The notes under the pieces: model-generated
The model's database searches: none
Told to the model about the DNA's origin: nothing
The model's input: the letters and a program-made list of their open reading frames with translations, nothing else
Translations under genes and position numbers: made by a program
Assembly (NCBI RefSeq): GCF_013277515.1
Contig: NZ_VMNB01000009.1
Coordinates: 24,148 to 61,988, forward strand
Source: Streptococcus sp. k-402
GTDB taxonomy: Bacteria; Bacillota; Bacilli; Lactobacillales; Streptococcaceae
DNA: 37,841 nt
Direction: 5' to 3'
Shown: one piece after another, positions 1 to 8,934 of the stretch
Layout: each line of letters opens with the position of its first letter
Numbering within the stretch: position 1 is the first letter of the stretch

Positions 1-57
1 TGTTTTGAGCAACCTGCGGTTAGCTTCCTAGTTTGCTCTTTGATTTTCATTGAGTAT
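1..57 (+). repeat. BOX element, boxC end (cut by window start)
   Basis: The first bases match the right-hand part of the pneumococcal BOX repeat from memory: a boxC-like segment ending in GATTTTCATTGAGTAT. The same end appears in reverse complement at 28049 and 37796 in this window, which supports the call internally. The left part lies outside the window. It sits about 80 bases before tmk. Confidence 0.85.
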
Positions 58-99
58 GAAATGAGAAGACAAAAAGATTGTCACAAACCCCCATTTTTT

Positions 100-108
100 T
101 GATAGAAT
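100..108 (+). promoter_or_regulatory. Extended -10 promoter of tmk operon
   Basis: TGATAGAAT fits the extended -10 form TGn-TAnAAT, common in streptococci. A possible -35 (TTGTCA, 78-83) is 19 bases from the -10 hexamer, so the extended -10 probably carries most of the recognition. It lies 29 bases before the tmk start. Confidence 0.5.
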
Positions 109-137
109 AGAAGTAGTAAAAAAGAAATGAGTTAGAC

Positions 138-776
138 ATGTCAAAAGGATTTTTAGTCTCTCTTGAGGGACCAGAGGGAGCAGGAAAGACCAGTGTTTTA
201 GAGGCTCTACTACCAATTTTAGAGGAAAAAGGAGTAGAGGTGCTGACGACCCGTGAACCTGGCGGAGTCTTGATTGGAGAGAAGATTCGGGAAGTGATTT
301 TGGATCCAAGTCATACTCAGATGGATCCTAAAACAGAACTCCTTCTCTATATTGCCAGTCGCAGACAGCATTTGGTGGAAAAAGTTCTTCCAGCCCTTGA
401 AGCCGGCAAGTTGGTCATTATGGACCGCTTCATCGATAGTTCTATTGCCTATCAGGGATTTGGTCGTGGTTTGGACATTGAAGCCATTGACTGGCTCAAT
501 CACTTTGCAACAGATGGACTTAAACCCGATTTGACACTCTATTTTGACATTGAGGTGGAAGAGGGACTGGCTCGCATTGCTGCTAATAGCAATCGTGAGG
601 TCAATCGTTTGGACTTGGAAGGGTTGGACTTGCATAAAAAAGTTCGTCAAGGTTACCTTTCTCTTCTGGACAAAGAAGGAAATCGCATTGTCAAGATTGA
701 TGCCAGTCTTCCTTTGGAGCAGGTTGTGGAAATGACCAAGGATGTCTTGTTTGATAGAATGGGCTTGGCTAAATGA
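138..776 (+). CDS. tmk: Thymidylate kinase
   Basis: Phosphorylates dTMP to dTDP with ATP, the step shared by de novo and salvage routes to dTTP, in the cytoplasm. The 212-residue length is normal for the family. Visible motifs are the P-loop GPEGAGKTS at residues 11-19, the dTMP-site TREPGG at 38-43, and DRFIDSS at 96-102. The start at 138 has only a weak ribosome binding site, but the P-loop position requires it. The stop overlaps the holB start by four bases (ATGA), so the two are translationally coupled. The tmk-holB-yabA-rsmI order is the usual firmicute arrangement and links dTTP supply to replication. Confidence 0.97.
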   Translation: MSKGFLVSLEGPEGAGKTSVLEALLPILEEKGVEVLTTREPGGVLIGEKIREVILDPSHTQMDPKTELLLYIASRRQHLVEKVLPALEAGKLVIMDRFIDSSIAYQGFGRGLDIEAIDWLNHFATDGLKPDLTLYFDIEVEEGLARIAANSNREVNRLDLEGLDLHKKVRQGYLSLLDKEGNRIVKIDASLPLEQVVEMTKDVLFDRMGLAK

Positions 777-1663
777 AACAAGAAGAATTAAAGGCTTGGC
801 AACCAGACCAGTTTGACCGCTTTGTCCGTATCCTAGAACAAGACCAGCTCAATCACGCCTATCTTTTTTCAGGATTCTTTGGAAGTTTGGAAATGGCGCA
901 ATTTTTAGCTAAGAGCCTCTTTTGTACAGATAAAGTAGGCGTTTTACCATGTGAGAAATGCCGAAATTGCAAGCTGATTGAACAGGGAGAATTTCCCGAT
1001 GTCACCTTGATTAAGCCAGTCAATCAGGTCATCAAGACAGAACGCATTCGGGAATTGGTGGGACAGTTTTCTCAAGCAGGGATTGAAAGCCAGCAACAGG
1101 TCTTTATCATCGAGCAAGCGGATAAAATGCATCCCAACGCAGCCAATTCTCTGCTCAAGGTTATCGAAGAACCCCAGAGTGAAGTTTATATTTTCTTCTT
1201 GACTAGCGATGAGGAAAAGATGTTACCGACAATCCGAAGTCGGACTCAGATCTTCCACTTTAAAAAGCAAGAAGAAAAACTTATCTTACTCTTAGAACAA
1301 ATGGGACTTGTTAAGAAAAAAGCGACTCTTTTAGCTAAGTTTAGTCAATCGCGAGCTGAAGCAGAAAAGTTGGCACATCAGGCAAGTTTTTGGACCTTGG
1401 TCGATGAAAGTGAACGCCTGCTGACCTGGCTATTAGCTAAGAAAAAAGAAAGTTATCTGCAAGTTGCTAAATTAGCCAACTTGGCAGATGACAAGGAAAA
1501 ACAAGATCAGGTTTTACGGATTCTCGAAGTACTCTGTGGGCAGGACCTTCTGCAAGCAAGAGTAAGGGTGATTCTACAAGATTTGCTAGAAGCTAGAAAA
1601 ATGTGGCAAGCTAATGTCAGCTTTCAAAATGCCATGGAATATCTGGTCTTGAAAGAAATATAA
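773..1663 (+). CDS. holB: DNA polymerase III delta-prime subunit (clamp loader)
   Basis: A component of the clamp loader that places the beta sliding clamp on primed DNA. The AAA+ N-terminal region has zinc-ribbon cysteines at about 51, 60, 63 and 66. In place of a true Walker A it has [10 protein letters not shown], as expected for delta-prime, which does not hydrolyse ATP. The family segments [10 protein letters not shown] and an SRT motif in the sensor region follow. The length of 296 residues is typical of streptococci. It is coupled to tmk by a 4-base overlap and followed after 39 bases by yabA. Confidence 0.95.
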   Translation: MKQEELKAWQPDQFDRFVRILEQDQLNHAYLFSGFFGSLEMAQFLAKSLFCTDKVGVLPCEKCRNCKLIEQGEFPDVTLIKPVNQVIKTERIRELVGQFSQAGIESQQQVFIIEQADKMHPNAANSLLKVIEEPQSEVYIFFLTSDEEKMLPTIRSRTQIFHFKKQEEKLILLLEQMGLVKKKATLLAKFSQSRAEAEKLAHQASFWTLVDESERLLTWLLAKKKESYLQVAKLANLADDKEKQDQVLRILEVLCGQDLLQARVRVILQDLLEARKMWQANVSFQNAMEYLVLKEI

Positions 1664-1702
1664 ACTAAAAAATGAATGATAAAGAAAGGAAAGGGCTGGT
1701 TT

Positions 1703-2020
1703 ATGGACAAAAAAGAATTATTTGACGCGCTGGATGATTTTTCCCAACAGTTATTGGTAACCTTGGCCGATGTGGAAGCCATCAAGAAAAATCTTAAGAG
1801 CCTGGTAGAGGAAAATACAGCTCTTCGCTTGGAAAATAGTAAGTTGCGCGAACGCTTGGGTGAGGTGGAAGCAGACGCTCCTGTCAAGGCTAAACATGTT
1901 CGCGAAAGTGTCCGTCGCATTTACCGTGATGGATTTCACGTATGTAATGATTTTTATGGACAACGTCGAGAGCAGGACGAGGAATGTATGTTCTGTGACG
2001 AGTTGTTATATAGGGAGTAA
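1703..2020 (+). CDS. yabA: Replication initiation control protein YabA
   Basis: In Bacillus this protein binds DnaA and the DnaN clamp and restrains over-initiation; the same role is inferred here. It has 105 residues: an N-terminal heptad-rich helix of about 60 residues expected to form a coiled coil, and a C-terminal zinc-binding region with one His and three Cys (HVCNDF...CMFC). I chose ATG 1703 over the upstream in-frame codon at 1676 because it gives the family N-terminus [10 protein letters not shown] and is preceded by AAAGGAAAGGG. The stop is 2 bases before rsmI. Confidence 0.95.
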
Positions 2021-2022
2021 GC

Positions 2023-2901
2023 ATGCAGATTCAAAAAAGTTTTAAGGGGCAGTCTCCCTACGGCAAGCTGTACCTAGTGGCAACGCCGATTGGCAATCTA
2101 GATGATATGACCTTTCGAGCCATCCAAACCTTGAAAGAAGTGGATTGGATTGCAGCTGAGGACACGCGCAATACAGGGCTTCTGCTCAAGCATTTTGATA
2201 TTTCCACCAAGCAGATCAGTTTTCATGAGCACAATGCCAAGGAAAAGATTCCTGATTTGATTGGTTTCCTGAAAGCAGGACAAAGTATTGCTCAGGTATC
2301 GGATGCAGGTTTGCCTAGTATCTCAGACCCTGGTCATGATTTGGTTAAGGCAGCCATTGAGGAAGATATTGCGGTTGTGACTGTTCCAGGTGCCTCTGCA
2401 GGAATTTCTGCCTTGATTGCCAGTGGTTTGGCGCCACAGCCACATATCTTTTATGGTTTTTTACCGAGAAAATCAGGCCAACAAAAGCAATTTTTCGACT
2501 CGAAAAAAGACTATCCTGAAACACAAATTTTCTATGAATCACCTCATCGTGTAGCAGACACGTTGGAAAATATGTTAGAAGTCTACGGTGACCGCTCGGT
2601 GGTCTTGGTTAGAGAATTGACAAAGATTTACGAAGAATACCAACGAGGTACAATTTCTGAATTACTGGAAAGCATCTCTGAAACGTCTCTCAAGGGTGAA
2701 TGTCTTCTGATTGTTGAAGGTGCCAGTCAGGATGTGGAGGAAAAAGATGAGGAGGACTTATTTTCAGAAATCCAAGCCCGTATCCAGCAAGGCATGAAGA
2801 AAAATCAAGCTATCAAGGAAGTCGCTAAGTTTTACAAGTGGAATAAGAGCCAGCTCTACGCTGCCTACCATGAATGGGAAGAAAAACAAGAAAATGACTA
2901 A
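2023..2901 (+). CDS. rsmI: 16S rRNA 2'-O-ribose methyltransferase RsmI (C1402)
   Basis: Methylates the ribose of C1402 in 16S rRNA at the decoding centre, using S-adenosylmethionine. It is a tetrapyrrole-methylase-fold protein: LVATPIGNLDDMT near residue 18, AEDTRNTG near 45, VSDAGLPSISDPG near 90 and VPGASA near 120 are family segments. At 292 residues it is a few residues longer than many homologues. AGGGAG overlaps the end of yabA and places the start at 2023. It is the last gene of the tmk operon; a terminator follows directly. Confidence 0.96.
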   Translation: MQIQKSFKGQSPYGKLYLVATPIGNLDDMTFRAIQTLKEVDWIAAEDTRNTGLLLKHFDISTKQISFHEHNAKEKIPDLIGFLKAGQSIAQVSDAGLPSISDPGHDLVKAAIEEDIAVVTVPGASAGISALIASGLAPQPHIFYGFLPRKSGQQKQFFDSKKDYPETQIFYESPHRVADTLENMLEVYGDRSVVLVRELTKIYEEYQRGTISELLESISETSLKGECLLIVEGASQDVEEKDEEDLFSEIQARIQQGMKKNQAIKEVAKFYKWNKSQLYAAYHEWEEKQEND

Positions 2902-2902
2902 A

Positions 2903-2931
2903 CAGGGAAGTTTGCCTTCTTCCCTTTTTTT
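2903..2931 (+). terminator. Rho-independent terminator after rsmI
   Basis: AGGGAAG pairs with CTTCCCT across a short loop and is followed by seven T. It closes the tmk-holB-yabA-rsmI unit. Confidence 0.8.
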
Positions 2932-2939
2932 GTTATACT
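2931..2939 (+). promoter_or_regulatory. Possible extended -10 upstream of trmFO
   Basis: TGTTATACT fits TGn-TATAnT directly after the rsmI terminator. If used, transcription would pass through the repeat at 2967-3120 before trmFO. No convincing -35 was seen. Confidence 0.4.
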
Positions 2940-2966
2940 AGTAGAAGAAAAAAATAGAAAGATTTG

Positions 2967-3120
2967 TGGGAGTGAAAAAGTCCGGGGGACTTTTTCAGCC
3001 TGAGCCAGGAAATTCGAAAGCGAAGTAAGTCCTGTGGACTTTTTCAGCCTGAGCCAAGAAATTCGAAAACTCTTAAGTTTGATTGGCTTTTTCAATGTGA
3101 AACTTGTCTTCACACTCCCA
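2967..3120. repeat. Tandem terminator-like repeat (SPRITE-like)
   Basis: A 154-base element bounded by short inverted ends, TGGGAGTG at 2967 and CACTCCCA at 3113. Inside are two tandem copies of a 49-base unit (2980-3028 and 3029-3077) that are nearly identical over their first 41 bases. Each opens with a small hairpin, GTCC-loop-GGAC followed by five T; in the first copy the stem extends to AAAAAGTCC/GGACTTTTT. This resembles the pneumococcal SPRITE repeats (terminator-like elements), but I do not remember their consensus well enough to be certain. The right end abuts the trmFO ribosome binding site. Confidence 0.6.
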
Positions 3121-3136
3121 AAGGGGTATTAGTGTC

Positions 3137-4471
3137 GTGTCTCAATCTTATATCAATGTTATCGGTGCTGGTTTGGCAGGTTCTGAAGCAGCCTACCAAA
3201 TTGCAGAACGTGGTATTCCAGTTAAACTTTATGAAATGCGTGGTGTCAAGTCAACACCTCAACACAAAACAGATAATTTTGCAGAGTTAGTTTGTTCCAA
3301 TTCCCTACGTGGGGATGCTTTGACCAATGCTGTCGGGCTCCTCAAGGAAGAAATGCGTCGCTTGGGTTCAGTTATCTTGGAATCTGCTGAAGCAACCCGT
3401 GTTCCCGCAGGTGGTGCGCTTGCGGTGGACCGTGATGGTTTCTCCCAAATGGTGACCGAAAAAGTTGCCAACCATCCCTTGATTGAAGTGGTTCGTGATG
3501 AAATTACAGAATTGCCGACAGATGTTATTACAGTTGTGGCGACTGGTCCCTTGACCAGTGATGCTTTGGCTGAAAAGATTCATGCCCTTAATGACGGCGA
3601 TGGCTTCTATTTCTACGATGCAGCAGCGCCTATTATCGATGTCAACACCATCGATATGAGCAAGTTCTATCTCAAGTCTCGTTATGATAAGGGAGAAGCA
3701 GCCTATCTCAACGCTCCCATGACCAAGCAGGAGTTTATGGATTTTCATGAAGCCTTGGTTAATGCGGAAGAAGCTCCGCTTAATTCTTTTGAAAAAGAAA
3801 AGTACTTTGAAGGTTGTATGCCTATCGAAGTCATGGCTAAACGAGGTATTAAAACCATGCTTTATGGTCCTATGAAACCAGTCGGTTTGGAGTATCCAGA
3901 TGACTATACAGGACCTCGTGATGGAGAATTTAAAACACCTTATGCGGTTGTGCAACTTCGTCAGGATAATGCAGCAGGTAGCCTATACAATATTGTTGGT
4001 TTTCAGACCCACCTCAAATGGGGGGAACAAAAGCGTGTCTTTCAAATGATTCCAGGTCTTGAAAATGCGGAGTTTGTTCGTTATGGTGTTATGCACCGCA
4101 ATTCTTATATGGATTCACCAAATCTTCTTGAACAGACCTATCGTTCTAAGAAACAACCAAATCTCTTCTTTGCTGGTCAGATGACGGGTGTGGAAGGCTA
4201 TGTTGAGTCCGCAGCGTCAGGCTTAGTTGCGGGAATTAACGCGGCTCGTCTTTTCAAGGGAGAAAGCCAAGCTATTTTCCCAGAGACGACGGCTATCGGA
4301 AGCTTAGCTCATTACATCACCCATGCTGACAGCAAACATTTCCAACCAATGAATGTCAATTTTGGAATCATCAAGGAGTTGGAAGGCGAGCGTATTCGTG
4401 ATAAGAAGGCTCGTTATGAAAAAATTGCTGAGCGTGCCCTCAGTGATTTGGAGGAATTTTTAACTGTCTAA
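3137..4471 (+). CDS. trmFO: tRNA m5U54 methyltransferase, folate/FAD dependent
   Basis: Makes 5-methyluridine at position 54 of the tRNA T-loop using methylenetetrahydrofolate and FAD; formerly called Gid. The dinucleotide-binding motif [12 protein letters not shown] lies at residues 7-18, followed by a conserved [12 protein letters not shown] segment and a CSNSLRGD segment. The C-terminal [16 protein letters not shown] is a family signature. I chose GTG 3137 (444 residues, normal length) over an upstream in-frame ATG at 3104. That ATG lies inside the repeat, whereas AAAGGGG at 3119-3125 is well placed for the GTG. It is monocistronic as far as can be seen. Confidence 0.95.
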   Translation: MSQSYINVIGAGLAGSEAAYQIAERGIPVKLYEMRGVKSTPQHKTDNFAELVCSNSLRGDALTNAVGLLKEEMRRLGSVILESAEATRVPAGGALAVDRDGFSQMVTEKVANHPLIEVVRDEITELPTDVITVVATGPLTSDALAEKIHALNDGDGFYFYDAAAPIIDVNTIDMSKFYLKSRYDKGEAAYLNAPMTKQEFMDFHEALVNAEEAPLNSFEKEKYFEGCMPIEVMAKRGIKTMLYGPMKPVGLEYPDDYTGPRDGEFKTPYAVVQLRQDNAAGSLYNIVGFQTHLKWGEQKRVFQMIPGLENAEFVRYGVMHRNSYMDSPNLLEQTYRSKKQPNLFFAGQMTGVEGYVESAASGLVAGINAARLFKGESQAIFPETTAIGSLAHYITHADSKHFQPMNVNFGIIKELEGERIRDKKARYEKIAERALSDLEEFLTV

Positions 4472-4518
4472 TTTTTTTCAAAGAATTGCTCACGATACTA
4501 TAAAAATCTTAGAAATTG

Positions 4519-4527
4519 TGATAAAAT
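4519..4527 (+). promoter_or_regulatory. Extended -10 promoter of pyrH
   Basis: TGATAAAAT fits the extended -10 form and lies 28 bases before the pyrH start, in the trmFO-pyrH gap. Confidence 0.5.
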
Positions 4528-4554
4528 AGGTAGGATAAAAAAAGGAGAGTGAAA

Positions 4555-5292
4555 ATGGCGAATCCCAAGTATAAACGTATTTTAATCAAGTTATCAGGTG
4601 AAGCCCTTGCCGGTGAACGTGGCGTAGGGATTGATATCCAAACAGTTCAAACAATCGCAAAAGAGATTCAAGAAGTTCATAGCTTAGGTATCGAAATTGC
4701 CCTTGTTATTGGTGGAGGAAATCTCTGGCGTGGTGAACCTGCTGCTGAAGCAGGAATGGACCGCGTTCAGGCAGATTACACAGGAATGCTTGGGACTGTT
4801 ATGAATGCTCTTGTGATGGCAGATTCATTGCAACAAGTTGGGGTCGATACGCGTGTGCAAACAGCTATTGCTATGCAACAAGTGGCAGAGCCTTACGTAC
4901 GTGGACGTGCCCTTCGTCACCTTGAAAAAGGCCGTATCGTTATCTTTGGTGCTGGAATTGGTTCACCTTACTTCTCAACCGATACAACAGCGGCCCTTCG
5001 TTCAGCTGAAATCGAAGCGGATGCCATTCTTATGGCTAAAAATGGTGTCGACGGTGTTTACAATGCCGATCCTAAGAAGGACAAGACAGCTGTTAAGTTT
5101 GAAGAATTGACCCACCGTGACGTTATCAACAAAGGTCTTCGTATCATGGACTCAACTGCTTCAACCCTCTCAATGGACAACGACATTGACTTGGTTGTCT
5201 TCAACATGAACCAACCAGGCAATATCAAACGTGTCGTATTTGGTGAAAATATCGGAACAACAGTTTCAAATAATATCGAAGAAAAGGAATAA
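4555..5292 (+). CDS. pyrH: UMP kinase
   Basis: Converts UMP to UDP with ATP in pyrimidine nucleotide synthesis. It belongs to the amino-acid-kinase fold, unlike eukaryotic UMP kinases. KLSGEALAG near residue 10, [10 protein letters not shown] near 55 and the [13 protein letters not shown] segment near 135 are diagnostic. The ATG at 4555 is chosen over a GTG at 4549 because AAAGGAGAG is correctly spaced from it; the protein is then 245 residues. It is followed after 8 bases by frr, the conserved pyrH-frr pair. Confidence 0.97.
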   Translation: MANPKYKRILIKLSGEALAGERGVGIDIQTVQTIAKEIQEVHSLGIEIALVIGGGNLWRGEPAAEAGMDRVQADYTGMLGTVMNALVMADSLQQVGVDTRVQTAIAMQQVAEPYVRGRALRHLEKGRIVIFGAGIGSPYFSTDTTAALRSAEIEADAILMAKNGVDGVYNADPKKDKTAVKFEELTHRDVINKGLRIMDSTASTLSMDNDIDLVVFNMNQPGNIKRVVFGENIGTTVSNNIEEKE

Positions 5293-5300
5293 GAAAGATT

Positions 5301-5858
5301 ATGGCTAACGCAATTATTGAAAAAGCTAAAGAGAGAATGACCCAGTCTCACCAATCACTTGCTCGTGAATTTGGTGGTATCCGTGCCGGTCGTGCCAATG
5401 CAAGTTTGCTTGACCGTGTACATGTAGAATACTATGGAGTAGAAACTCCTCTTAACCAAATTGCTTCAATTACGATTCCAGAAGCGCGTGTTTTGTTGGT
5501 TACACCATTTGATAAGTCTTCATTGAAAGACATCGAACGTGCCTTGAACGCTTCTGATCTTGGTATCACACCAGCTAACGATGGTTCTGTGATTCGTTTA
5601 GTTATCCCAGCTCTTACTGAGGAAACTCGTCGTGACCTTGCTAAAGAAGTGAAGAAGGTCGGCGAAAATGCTAAAGTGGCTGTCCGCAATATCCGTCGCG
5701 ATGCCATGGACGAAGCTAAGAAACAAGAAAAAGCAAAAGAAATCACTGAAGACGAATTGAAGACTCTTGAAAAAGATATTCAAAAAGTAACAGACGATGC
5801 TGTTAAACACATCGATGACATGACCGCCAATAAAGAAAAAGAACTTTTGGAAGTCTAA
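5301..5858 (+). CDS. frr: Ribosome recycling factor
   Basis: With EF-G it splits post-termination ribosomes so the subunits can be reused. Length (185 residues) and sequence are typical: the N-terminal helix, [16 protein letters not shown] near residue 23, an internal beta domain, and a long C-terminal helix rich in Lys and Glu. It forms an operon with pyrH and ends at a short terminator. Confidence 0.97.
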   Translation: MANAIIEKAKERMTQSHQSLAREFGGIRAGRANASLLDRVHVEYYGVETPLNQIASITIPEARVLLVTPFDKSSLKDIERALNASDLGITPANDGSVIRLVIPALTEETRRDLAKEVKKVGENAKVAVRNIRRDAMDEAKKQEKAKEITEDELKTLEKDIQKVTDDAVKHIDDMTANKEKELLEV

Positions 5859-5869
5859 AAATAAACAGA

Positions 5870-5903
5870 AAAACTCAGTTGGCATTGCTGGCTGAGTTTT
5901 ATT
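5870..5903 (+). terminator. Weak terminator between frr and cvfB
   Basis: AAAACTCAG pairs with CTGAGTTTT around a 13-base loop. The T tract is short (four T), so partial read-through into cvfB is likely. Confidence 0.55.
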
Positions 5904-5917
5904 CGAAAGAAGGAAAT

Positions 5918-6772
5918 ATGAATACAAATCTTGCAAGTTTTATCGTTGGACTCATCATCGATGAAAATGACCGTTTTTACTTTGTGCAAAAGGATGGTCA
6001 AACCTATGCTCTTGCTAAGGAAGAAGGTCAGCATACAGTAGGAGATACGGTTAAAGGTTTTGCTTATACAGATATGAAGCAAAAACTCCGTTTGACAACT
6101 CTAGAAGTGACTGCCACTCAGGATCAATTTGGTTGGGGCCGTGTCACAGAGGTTCGTAAGGATTTGGGTGTCTTTGTGGATACAGGCCTTCCTGATAAAG
6201 AAATCGTTGTGTCACTCGATATCCTCCCTGAGCTCAAGGAACTCTGGCCTAAGAAGGGCGACCAACTCTACATCCGTCTTGAAGTGGACAAGAAAGACCG
6301 TATCTGGGGCCTCTTGGCTTATCAAGAAGACTTCCAACGTCTAGCTCGTTCTGCTTACAACAATATGCAGAACCAAAACTGGCCAGCCATTGTTTACCGT
6401 CTCAAGTTGTCAGGAACTTTTGTTTACCTGCCAGAGAATAACATGCTTGGTTTTATCCATCCTAGCGAGCGCTACGCAGAGCCACGTTTGGGGCAAGTAT
6501 TAGATGCGCGTGTCATCGGTTTTCGTGAAGTGGATCGCACTCTGAACCTCTCCCTCAAACCACGTTCTTTTGAAATGTTGGAAAATGATGCCCAGATGAT
6601 TTTGACCTATTTGGAAAGCAATGGCGGTTTTATGACCTTGAATGATAAGTCATCCCCAGACGACATCAAGGCAACCTTTGGCATTTCTAAAGGTCAGTTC
6701 AAGAAAGCACTCGGTGGTTTGATGAAGGCTGGTAAAATCAAGCAAGACCAGTTTGGGACAGAGTTGATTTAG
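5918..6772 (+). CDS. cvfB: S1-domain RNA-binding protein CvfB
   Basis: A homologue of conserved virulence factor B (Staphylococcus) and Bacillus YitL, proteins with several S1-like RNA-binding domains and a C-terminal winged helix. In 284 residues the N-terminal half reads as tandem S1-like beta barrels ([48 protein letters not shown]). The last 60 residues ([20 protein letters not shown]...) fit the winged helix. I chose ATG 5918, after AAGAAGGAA, over 5879, which lies inside the terminator hairpin. The physiological role in streptococci is not fixed by sequence. Confidence 0.88.
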   Translation: MNTNLASFIVGLIIDENDRFYFVQKDGQTYALAKEEGQHTVGDTVKGFAYTDMKQKLRLTTLEVTATQDQFGWGRVTEVRKDLGVFVDTGLPDKEIVVSLDILPELKELWPKKGDQLYIRLEVDKKDRIWGLLAYQEDFQRLARSAYNNMQNQNWPAIVYRLKLSGTFVYLPENNMLGFIHPSERYAEPRLGQVLDARVIGFREVDRTLNLSLKPRSFEMLENDAQMILTYLESNGGFMTLNDKSSPDDIKATFGISKGQFKKALGGLMKAGKIKQDQFGTELI

Positions 6773-6780
6773 GGAGATTT

Positions 6781-6996
6781 ATGAGAAAATCATTTTACAC
6801 TTGGCTCATGACCGAGCGCAATCCTAAAAGTAACAGTCCCAAGGCTATCTTGGCAGACCTCGCTTTTGAAGAATCAGCCTTTCCAAAACACACAGATGAT
6901 TTTGATGAGGTCAGTCGATTTTTGGAGGAACATGCCAGTTTCTCTTTTAACCTAGGAGACTTTGACGCTATCTGGCAAGAATACTTAGAACACTAG
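6781..6996 (+). CDS. YozE-family (DUF1250) small protein
   Basis: A 71-residue acidic protein beginning [13 protein letters not shown] and ending in a segment with [16 protein letters not shown]. This matches the YozE SAM-like fold family of Firmicutes, whose function is not known. It starts 8 bases after cvfB, behind GGGAG, so it is probably co-transcribed and translated with it. Confidence 0.85.
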   Translation: MRKSFYTWLMTERNPKSNSPKAILADLAFEESAFPKHTDDFDEVSRFLEEHASFSFNLGDFDAIWQEYLEH

Positions 6997-7038
6997 ACTT
7001 TATTCATTAGGTTTGGGCTAGTAATTTCTCCACCCCTT

Positions 7039-7047
7039 TGCTATAAT
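7039..7047 (+). promoter_or_regulatory. Extended -10 promoter of phoH-like gene
   Basis: TGCTATAAT is a full extended -10 (TGn plus consensus hexamer) 34 bases before the TTG start. No good -35 is needed or seen. Confidence 0.65.
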
Positions 7048-7081
7048 AAAAAGAAATAAAAGGATTAGAGAGGTTCTTTAT

Positions 7082-8086
7082 TTGAAGGAACATTCAATAG
7101 ACATTCAACTGAGTCATCCAGATGACCTATTTCATCTTTTTGGTTCCAATGAACGCCATCTTCGTTTGATGGAAGAAGAGCTTGATGTGGTGATTCATGC
7201 TCGTACGGAGATTGTCCAGGTTTTGGGAGAAGAGACTGCCTGCGAGGAAGCCCGTCAGGTTATTCAAGCTCTCATGGTCTTGGTAAATCGTGGGATGACC
7301 GTTGGTATGCCAGATGTGGTGACTGCAATTAGCATGGTCAAAAACGATGAAATCGACAAGTTTGTCGCCCTTTACGAAGAAGAAATCATCAAGGATAATA
7401 CTGGGAAGCCTATCCGTGTCAAAACCTTGGGTCAAAAACTTTATGTGGACAGTGTTAAACAGCATGATGTGACCTTTGGAATTGGGCCAGCAGGGACAGG
7501 GAAGACCTTTCTTGCAGTTACTTTGGCTGTGACTGCCCTTAAACGTGGGCAAGTCAAGAGGATTATCCTGACTCGTCCAGCGGTGGAAGCAGGAGAGAGT
7601 CTAGGTTTTCTTCCTGGTGATCTTAAGGAGAAGGTAGATCCTTATCTTCGACCTGTTTATGATGCCTTGTATCAGATTCTGGGGAAAGACCAAACGACTC
7701 GTCTCATGGAGCGAGAAATTATCGAGATTGCGCCGCTTGCTTACATGCGTGGACGAACCTTGGATGATGCCTTTGTCATTCTCGATGAGGCCCAAAATAC
7801 GACCATCATGCAGATGAAGATGTTTTTGACGCGTTTAGGTTTTAATTCTAAGATGATTGTCAATGGAGATATCAGCCAGATTGACCTTCCGCGTAACGTC
7901 AAGTCTGGTCTGATTGATGCTCAAGAAAAACTCAAGAACATCCATCAGATTGACTTTGTTCATTTTTCAGCCAAGGATGTGGTTCGCCATCCAGTTGTCG
8001 CTCAGATTATCCGAGCTTATGAACCAGCTCCAGTTAAAAATGAAGAGAGTGAAGAATTAGATCTTCAACCTCTATCTGAAGGATAG
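7082..8086 (+). CDS. phoH: PhoH-like ATPase
   Basis: A member of the PhoH/YbeZ P-loop ATPase family, linked in other bacteria to RNA metabolism together with YbeY. The Walker A GPAGTGKT is at residues 135-142 and the Walker B DEAQN at 235-239; ILTRPAVEAGESLGFLPGD between them is a family signature. The N-terminal 110 residues fit the PhoH-associated domain. The gene uses a TTG start with GAGAGG eight bases upstream, and the second codon begins the family N-terminus KEHSIDIQLSHPD. Here ybeY is about 11 kb away rather than adjacent. The exact substrate is unknown. Confidence 0.92.
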   Translation: MKEHSIDIQLSHPDDLFHLFGSNERHLRLMEEELDVVIHARTEIVQVLGEETACEEARQVIQALMVLVNRGMTVGMPDVVTAISMVKNDEIDKFVALYEEEIIKDNTGKPIRVKTLGQKLYVDSVKQHDVTFGIGPAGTGKTFLAVTLAVTALKRGQVKRIILTRPAVEAGESLGFLPGDLKEKVDPYLRPVYDALYQILGKDQTTRLMEREIIEIAPLAYMRGRTLDDAFVILDEAQNTTIMQMKMFLTRLGFNSKMIVNGDISQIDLPRNVKSGLIDAQEKLKNIHQIDFVHFSAKDVVRHPVVAQIIRAYEPAPVKNEESEELDLQPLSEG

Positions 8087-8121
8087 TTCTTTTGTACTTA
8101 AAGTTATCTCAATACTAAATC

Positions 8122-8228
8122 TATAGTAGATTGAAGCTAGAATAGTACGTCGTGACTGCTAAAACATTTCTAGAAATTAATTTGACTTTCCTGATTGATT
8201 TGTTTATATCTTATTTCAATCTACTATA
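8122..8228. repeat. RUP element (107 bp)
   Basis: The ends are perfect 14-base inverted repeats, TATAGTAGATTGAA at 8122 and TTCAATCTACTATA at 8215-8228. The length is 107 bases, the size known for RUP (repeat unit of pneumococcus). It is a non-coding miniature mobile element between the phoH-like gene and the acetyltransferase gene; no open frame was disturbed. Confidence 0.9.
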
Positions 8229-8298
8229 AGTTTGCTTTTTAAATGTTTTATTCAATATCCTTGTATTAGATTAGAAAGGTTTCAAGTGGAAGAAACGT

Positions 8299-8868
8299 AT
8301 GGAATCAATCTTTTTAAAACTAGCTCAGTATCCCATAGTCGAGACTGAGCGTTTATTGCTTAGACCTGTAACCTTGGATGATGCGGAAGAAATGTTTGCC
8401 TATGCCTCGGACAGAGAAAATACGCGCTACACTTTTCCAACCAATCAAAGCTTGGAAGAAACCAAGAATAACATTGCTCAGTTCTACTTGGCCAATCCCT
8501 TGGGACGGTGGGGAATAGAGCTAAAAAGCAATGGCAAATTTATTGGAACCATTGACTTGCACAAGATTGATCCTGTTCTTAAGAAGGCAGCTATTGGCTA
8601 CATTATCAATAAAAAGTATTGGAATCAAGGATTGACGACAGAAGCCAATCGTGCCGTAATTGAGCTGGCTTTTGAGAAGATAGGAATGAATAAGTTAGTT
8701 GCTTTACACGATAAGGCTAATCCCGCGTCAGGAAAGGTCATGGAGAAATCAGGCATGCGTTTTTCCCATGCAGAACCATATGCTTGTATGGACCAGCATG
8801 AAGAAGGCCGAATCGTGACAAGAGTTCATTATGTCTTGACCAAGGAAGACTATTTTGCAAATAAATAA
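8299..8868 (+). CDS. GNAT-family N-acetyltransferase (RimJ/RimL-like)
   Basis: A 189-residue protein of the acetyltransferase_3 type. ETERLLLRPVTLDDAEEMF opens the fold, IGYIINKKYWNQGLTTEA fits strand 4 and the acetyl-CoA pyrophosphate loop, and ALHDKANPASGKVMEKSGMR is the usual C-terminal signature. It may acetylate a ribosomal protein or another amine; the sequence does not say which. It stands alone between the RUP and a terminator. Confidence 0.88.
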   Translation: MESIFLKLAQYPIVETERLLLRPVTLDDAEEMFAYASDRENTRYTFPTNQSLEETKNNIAQFYLANPLGRWGIELKSNGKFIGTIDLHKIDPVLKKAAIGYIINKKYWNQGLTTEANRAVIELAFEKIGMNKLVALHDKANPASGKVMEKSGMRFSHAEPYACMDQHEEGRIVTRVHYVLTKEDYFANK

Positions 8869-8869
8869 G

Positions 8870-8899
8870 CAGTTGAGAAGAAATTTTCAACTGTTTTTT
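8870..8899 (+). terminator. Terminator before comEA
   Basis: CAGTTGAGAA (8870-8879) pairs with TTTTCAACTG (8884-8893) around GAAA, followed by six T. It insulates comEA from the acetyltransferase gene, and its T-rich tail runs into the cin box region. Confidence 0.85.
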
Positions 8900-8907
8900 C
8901 TTCCTCT

Positions 8908-8915
8908 TACGAATA
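8908..8915 (+). promoter_or_regulatory. cin box (ComX/SigX promoter) of comEA-comEC
   Basis: TACGAATA is the consensus -10-like box recognised by the competence sigma factor ComX, here preceded by a T-rich tract. It lies 19 bases before comEA, a known late competence gene, so comEA-comEC should be expressed only in competent cells. Confidence 0.93.
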
Positions 8916-8934
8916 ATCTAAGAGAGGAGAAAAT

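Noticed and set aside
1..57. Repeated BOX ends (1, 28049, 37796) as parts of a CRISPR array
   Set aside because: The copies are tens of kilobases apart, in both orientations and without spacers; they match BOX.
3104..3136. ATG 3104 as the trmFO start
   Set aside because: It lies inside the terminator-like repeat, lacks a binding site and adds residues not found at the N-terminus of the family.
3368..3955. Long minus-strand open frame inside trmFO
   Set aside because: A shadow of the trmFO codon pattern: no binding site, rich in His and Phe, no recognisable family.
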